Shown here piece after piece: positions 5,618 through 7,728 of a stretch of DNA of 7,728 bases; positions within the stretch are counted from its first letter, which is position 1; every line of letters starts with the position of its first letter. The translations under genes and the position numbers were made by a program. Under the pieces are notes generated by a model. The model was not told the DNA's origin. It did no database searches and saw only the letters and a program-made list of their open reading frames with translations. The stretch is taken from NCBI GenBank assembly GCA_900555375.1, contig USLC01000029.1, positions 1-7,728 of the forward strand, read 5' to 3'. This DNA is from an uncultured Eubacteriales bacterium. GTDB lineage: Bacteria; Bacillota; Clostridia; Monoglobales; Monoglobaceae.

Positions 5618-7138
5618 TTATTTTTTATTTTTAAGAAACTCGGTGTACTGCTCTTGCATTGCATCAATAAGCTTCTGAAGCCCTGCCGAATCAAGCTCTT
5701 TATTTAAGTTGTCAAGCGTTGCCTGATAGTCAACTTCAACAGAGCCGTCCGCGCCGATTGCTCCGTACTTTTTATTTACCTTTGAAATCTCAGCCATCGT
5801 AAGTTCAAGCCCCTCAGGATTAAAGCTGAAGGAATTTGCCTCACGCTTGATTGCGTTGTCGTTAAACTTCTTAAGGTCCTCAAGCTTATTGGGGTCGTCT
5901 TTGGTTGAAATATAATCAATGAAGACATTGCCTATAGCCCAAGTATAGCTGTACATACTGTAGGTTGTATCATCAAATATTTTAACGGTCTTATCGTCAA
6001 CCTTTTCATAGTGCTTGCCCTCTATGCCGTGAACAACAAGGTTCTTAAGATACGGGTCGGTGTTAAGCAGGTTAAGGAAGCGCGCACATCTTTCGGGATT
6101 CTTTGATGTTGAAGAAATCGCCATCATCGAGCCGAGACCGGGAAGTGATTTTTCTATAACGGGTGTTGCGCCTGCCTGCGCTATCTCATACGGGCAGCTT
6201 TTAGCCATCTCGGTTACCTTGCCGGGCTTAAGCTCTGCAACATAGCAGAAGGTCTTTCCGCTGTTGAAGCGTGCGCTTAAGTCTGTTGCCGTTGCAACGT
6301 CCTTCTTTACCAAGCCCTTTGTATAATACTCGCGCATAATTTTGTATACGTCTTCGCCGCTGTATTCAAGCTTTGCGTCCTGGTTGCGTACAATCTTTGT
6401 GTCGTCCGCGCCCTCGGCATAAGATACACCGATATTATAATCCTGTACGGGTCTTACAAAATCGCCGAAGTTATACATATATCTCTGATAGCTTGAGGAA
6501 GCGTCCCAGTCAATCGGATACTGAATGCTCGGCTCCTTCTCTTTAAGCATCTCGGCAACGGGCAAAAAGTCCTGTAGGTTTTTATACTTTGTCATATCTA
6601 TGCCATACTTATCGGCAATATCTTTTCTGTAAATCCAGCCGTACTGCGTAGCGGATTCTTTATAAGCCGGGATAGCATAAAGCTTTCCGTCAACCTTTGC
6701 GCTGTCGAGATAATCAGCCGGTATGGCGTCCTTTACATCTTTAAGATATGTGTCCATATAATCGTCAAGCTGAACAAACGCGCCGAGGGCTGCATTTGCC
6801 GTATAATCAAGCGCCCAGGTTGCACAAAACGCGATATCAAAATATTCGCCCGAGGCAACCATAGTTGACATCTTTTGGTTATACTGACCTGTTTCCATTG
6901 TTGTCATTTTTACAGTAGCGTTAATCTTATCTTTAAGATAATCATTGATTGCCTTTTCTACCGACGCAACGTCATCCTGCGGCTTGCCGAGCAGGAACCA
7001 GCGTATTTCGTAAGTATCCTCCGGAACTTTGTTTGGGTCTTCTCCCTTGGCGGTTTTTTTGCCGCCGCTGCAGGCGCAAACGCTGACAGCCATTGCCGCA
7101 CAAAGCAAAAATCCAATAACTCTTCTCATCTTTTTCAT
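5618..7138 (-). CDS. Carbohydrate ABC transporter solute-binding lipoprotein with DUF3502-like C-terminus
   Basis: This 506-residue protein is the extracellular substrate receptor of a sugar importer. It begins MKKMRR, followed by a hydrophobic segment (residues 7-20) and a lipobox V-C-A-C with the lipidated cysteine at residue 23. A polar linker rich in G, K and D follows, so the mature protein should be anchored to the outer face of the membrane. From about residue 43 (EIRWFLLGKP) to about 430 it has the look of a family 1 extracellular solute-binding protein, including a YFDIAF segment, the hinge-region KVDGKLYAIPAYKE and the late segment NPERCARFLNLLNTDPYLKN. The last 71 residues start SFSFNPEGLE and match the DUF3502 type of C-terminus found in lipoproteins that partner LplB/LplC permeases. 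The cysteine at lipobox position -2 is slightly unusual. The permease gene follows 36 bases downstream in the same direction. The substrate cannot be told from sequence; oligosaccharides are the usual cargo of this family. Confidence 0.9.
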   Translation of the reverse strand: MKKMRRVIGFLLCAAMAVSVCACSGGKKTAKGEDPNKVPEDTYEIRWFLLGKPQDDVASVEKAINDYLKDKINATVKMTTMETGQYNQKMSTMVASGEYFDIAFCATWALDYTANAALGAFVQLDDYMDTYLKDVKDAIPADYLDSAKVDGKLYAIPAYKESATQYGWIYRKDIADKYGIDMTKYKNLQDFLPVAEMLKEKEPSIQYPIDWDASSSYQRYMYNFGDFVRPVQDYNIGVSYAEGADDTKIVRNQDAKLEYSGEDVYKIMREYYTKGLVKKDVATATDLSARFNSGKTFCYVAELKPGKVTEMAKSCPYEIAQAGATPVIEKSLPGLGSMMAISSTSKNPERCARFLNLLNTDPYLKNLVVHGIEGKHYEKVDDKTVKIFDDTTYSMYSYTWAIGNVFIDYISTKDDPNKLEDLKKFNDNAIKREANSFSFNPEGLELTMAEISKVNKKYGAIGADGSVEVDYQATLDNLNKELDSAGLQKLIDAMQEQYTEFLKNKK

Positions 7139-7147
7139 TTAATGCAT

Positions 7148-7153
7148 TCCTTT
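7148..7153 (-). promoter_or_regulatory. Ribosome binding site of the solute-binding lipoprotein gene
   Basis: On the minus strand the sequence reads AAAGGA, nine bases before the ATG at 7138. This supports that ATG over the next in-frame ATG at 7129 (fourth codon), which would lie too far from it. The rest of the 65-base gap (7139-7203) is very AT-rich. It contains TATATAAA-like stretches that could serve as a -10 element, but I see no convincing paired -35, so no promoter is called. Confidence 0.65.
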
Positions 7154-7203
7154 CTTATGCCGATATCACGGCTTTTTTATATAAATTTTATTATTTTTCC
7201 TAT

Positions 7204-7728
7204 TTACTGCGGATTTGCCATATATTCAAGAGCACGTTCCGTTTCTTCATACGAAGCGTTGCTTTCCCGCGTTTTTTCGAGATTAAATTCATTTTCTTTA
7301 AAATCCACCGAAAAAGGAAACGTACAAAACTTCTCTCCGTCAATTCCGTCTATATATGTAAGCCTGTCGGCTGTGTAAACATCGCCGTAATTTTTCTGCA
7401 AAACAGGCACGCCGGGCATATTGCTCATAATATTCTGCTGAGACTTGTCGCTAAGCAAATACTTTATCAGCTTAAGCGACTTATTGTATGACCTGCTCTC
7501 TTTATTGATTATGGCAAGCTTGGTTCTTACCAAAGCGTTATCATCAAGCTTTATCTTCATATTTACAGCCGCCATAGGATAGTACTTTTGTATGACGTCA
7601 AGCTGACTTATCCAAGTTTTAAGCACGCCCGCATCGCTGTCTATAAACTCGCTTAGGGCTTTGCATTTAGTGGCTTCGGCGTATGCCTTATGAGCCGCGC
7701 CGAGCGAAAGCCCGTTATCGATTCCGCC
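7204..7728 (-). CDS. C-terminal part of a probable ABC transporter solute-binding protein (5' end outside window)
   Basis: The frame is open from the right edge of the window to a TAA stop at 7204-7206, giving 174 residues of the C-terminal end of a longer protein. A GTG at 7626 could be taken as a start, but the frame continues unbroken upstream of it (residues such as GGIDNGLSLGAAHKAY), so this is a truncated gene and not a small one. The stretch LAIINKESRSYNKSLKLIKY followed by LLSDKSQQN and, further on, GVPVLQKNY resembles the C-terminal part of family 1 extracellular solute-binding proteins: 'native residues continue, the helix packs, last residues of the lobe, then proline-valine near a conserved loop'. 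No lipobox or signal peptide can be checked because the N-terminus is missing. It lies 65 bases upstream of a second solute-binding lipoprotein in the same direction, so it may be part of the same operon. A different periplasmic-binding-fold protein cannot be excluded. Confidence 0.6.
   Translation of the reverse strand, partial: GGIDNGLSLGAAHKAYAEATKCKALSEFIDSDAGVLKTWISQLDVIQKYYPMAAVNMKIKLDDNALVRTKLAIINKESRSYNKSLKLIKYLLSDKSQQNIMSNMPGVPVLQKNYGDVYTADRLTYIDGIDGEKFCTFPFSVDFKENEFNLEKTRESNASYEETERALEYMANPQ

Noticed and set aside
5579..5620. Stop-codon readthrough fusing the lipoprotein to the first permease
   Set aside because: The shared frame is a one-in-three coincidence over a 36-base gap. 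A ribosome site lies in the gap, and the lipoprotein has a complete family C-terminus.
7159..7178. GCCG-6 bases-CGGC followed by six Ts on the plus strand, like a small terminator
   Set aside because: The stem is only 4 bp and no plus-strand gene ends before it. On the minus strand, where the genes run, the T-run is an A-run before the stem, so it would not terminate transcription.
6875..7378. Open plus-strand frame of 167 codons
   Set aside because: It is antisense to the start of the lipoprotein gene and the end of the upstream gene, crosses their gap, and shows no recognisable protein features.

Overview
The window reads as one block of co-oriented genes, all on the minus strand, from a Gram-positive, probably clostridial, bacterium (Bacillota). 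The evidence is strong AGGAGG-type ribosome sites, a lipobox-type solute-binding protein, a transporter of the LplB/LplC (YteP/YtcP) type, and secreted beta-strand-repeat proteins like those common in gut and cellulolytic Clostridia. The taxon is an inference; no marker gene is present.

In transcription order (right to left): the C-terminal part of a solute-binding-like protein enters at the right edge (7728-7204). A full solute-binding lipoprotein with a DUF3502-like C-terminus follows (7138-5618), then an LplB/UgpA-type permease read from a TTG codon (5581-4631). The partner LplC/UgpE-type permease (4615-3732) has a single-base frameshift in the middle. After a 131-base gap come two tandem paralogous secreted proteins. 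The first (3600-1462) is complete at 712 residues. The second starts at 1384 and runs off the left edge after 461 codons. A perfect 15-bp stem with a 4-base loop lies between the two paralogs, just after the stop codon of the first.

The first four genes form a carbohydrate importer of the CUT1 type without its own ATPase, as is usual where a shared MsmX-like ATPase serves several transporters. The two secreted proteins carry G-D/N-L-T-[IV]-x-G-type strand repeats suggesting a beta-helix or beta-solenoid. They match no family I can name with certainty. Their position next to a sugar importer suggests, but does not prove, a role in binding a glycan outside the cell.

Most worth following up are the tandem secreted pair, which have a strongly conserved N-terminal half and a diverged C-terminal half, the hairpin between them, and the permease frameshift. 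No RNA genes, CRISPR array, insertion sequence or attachment site was seen. The plus strand holds no gene I would support.
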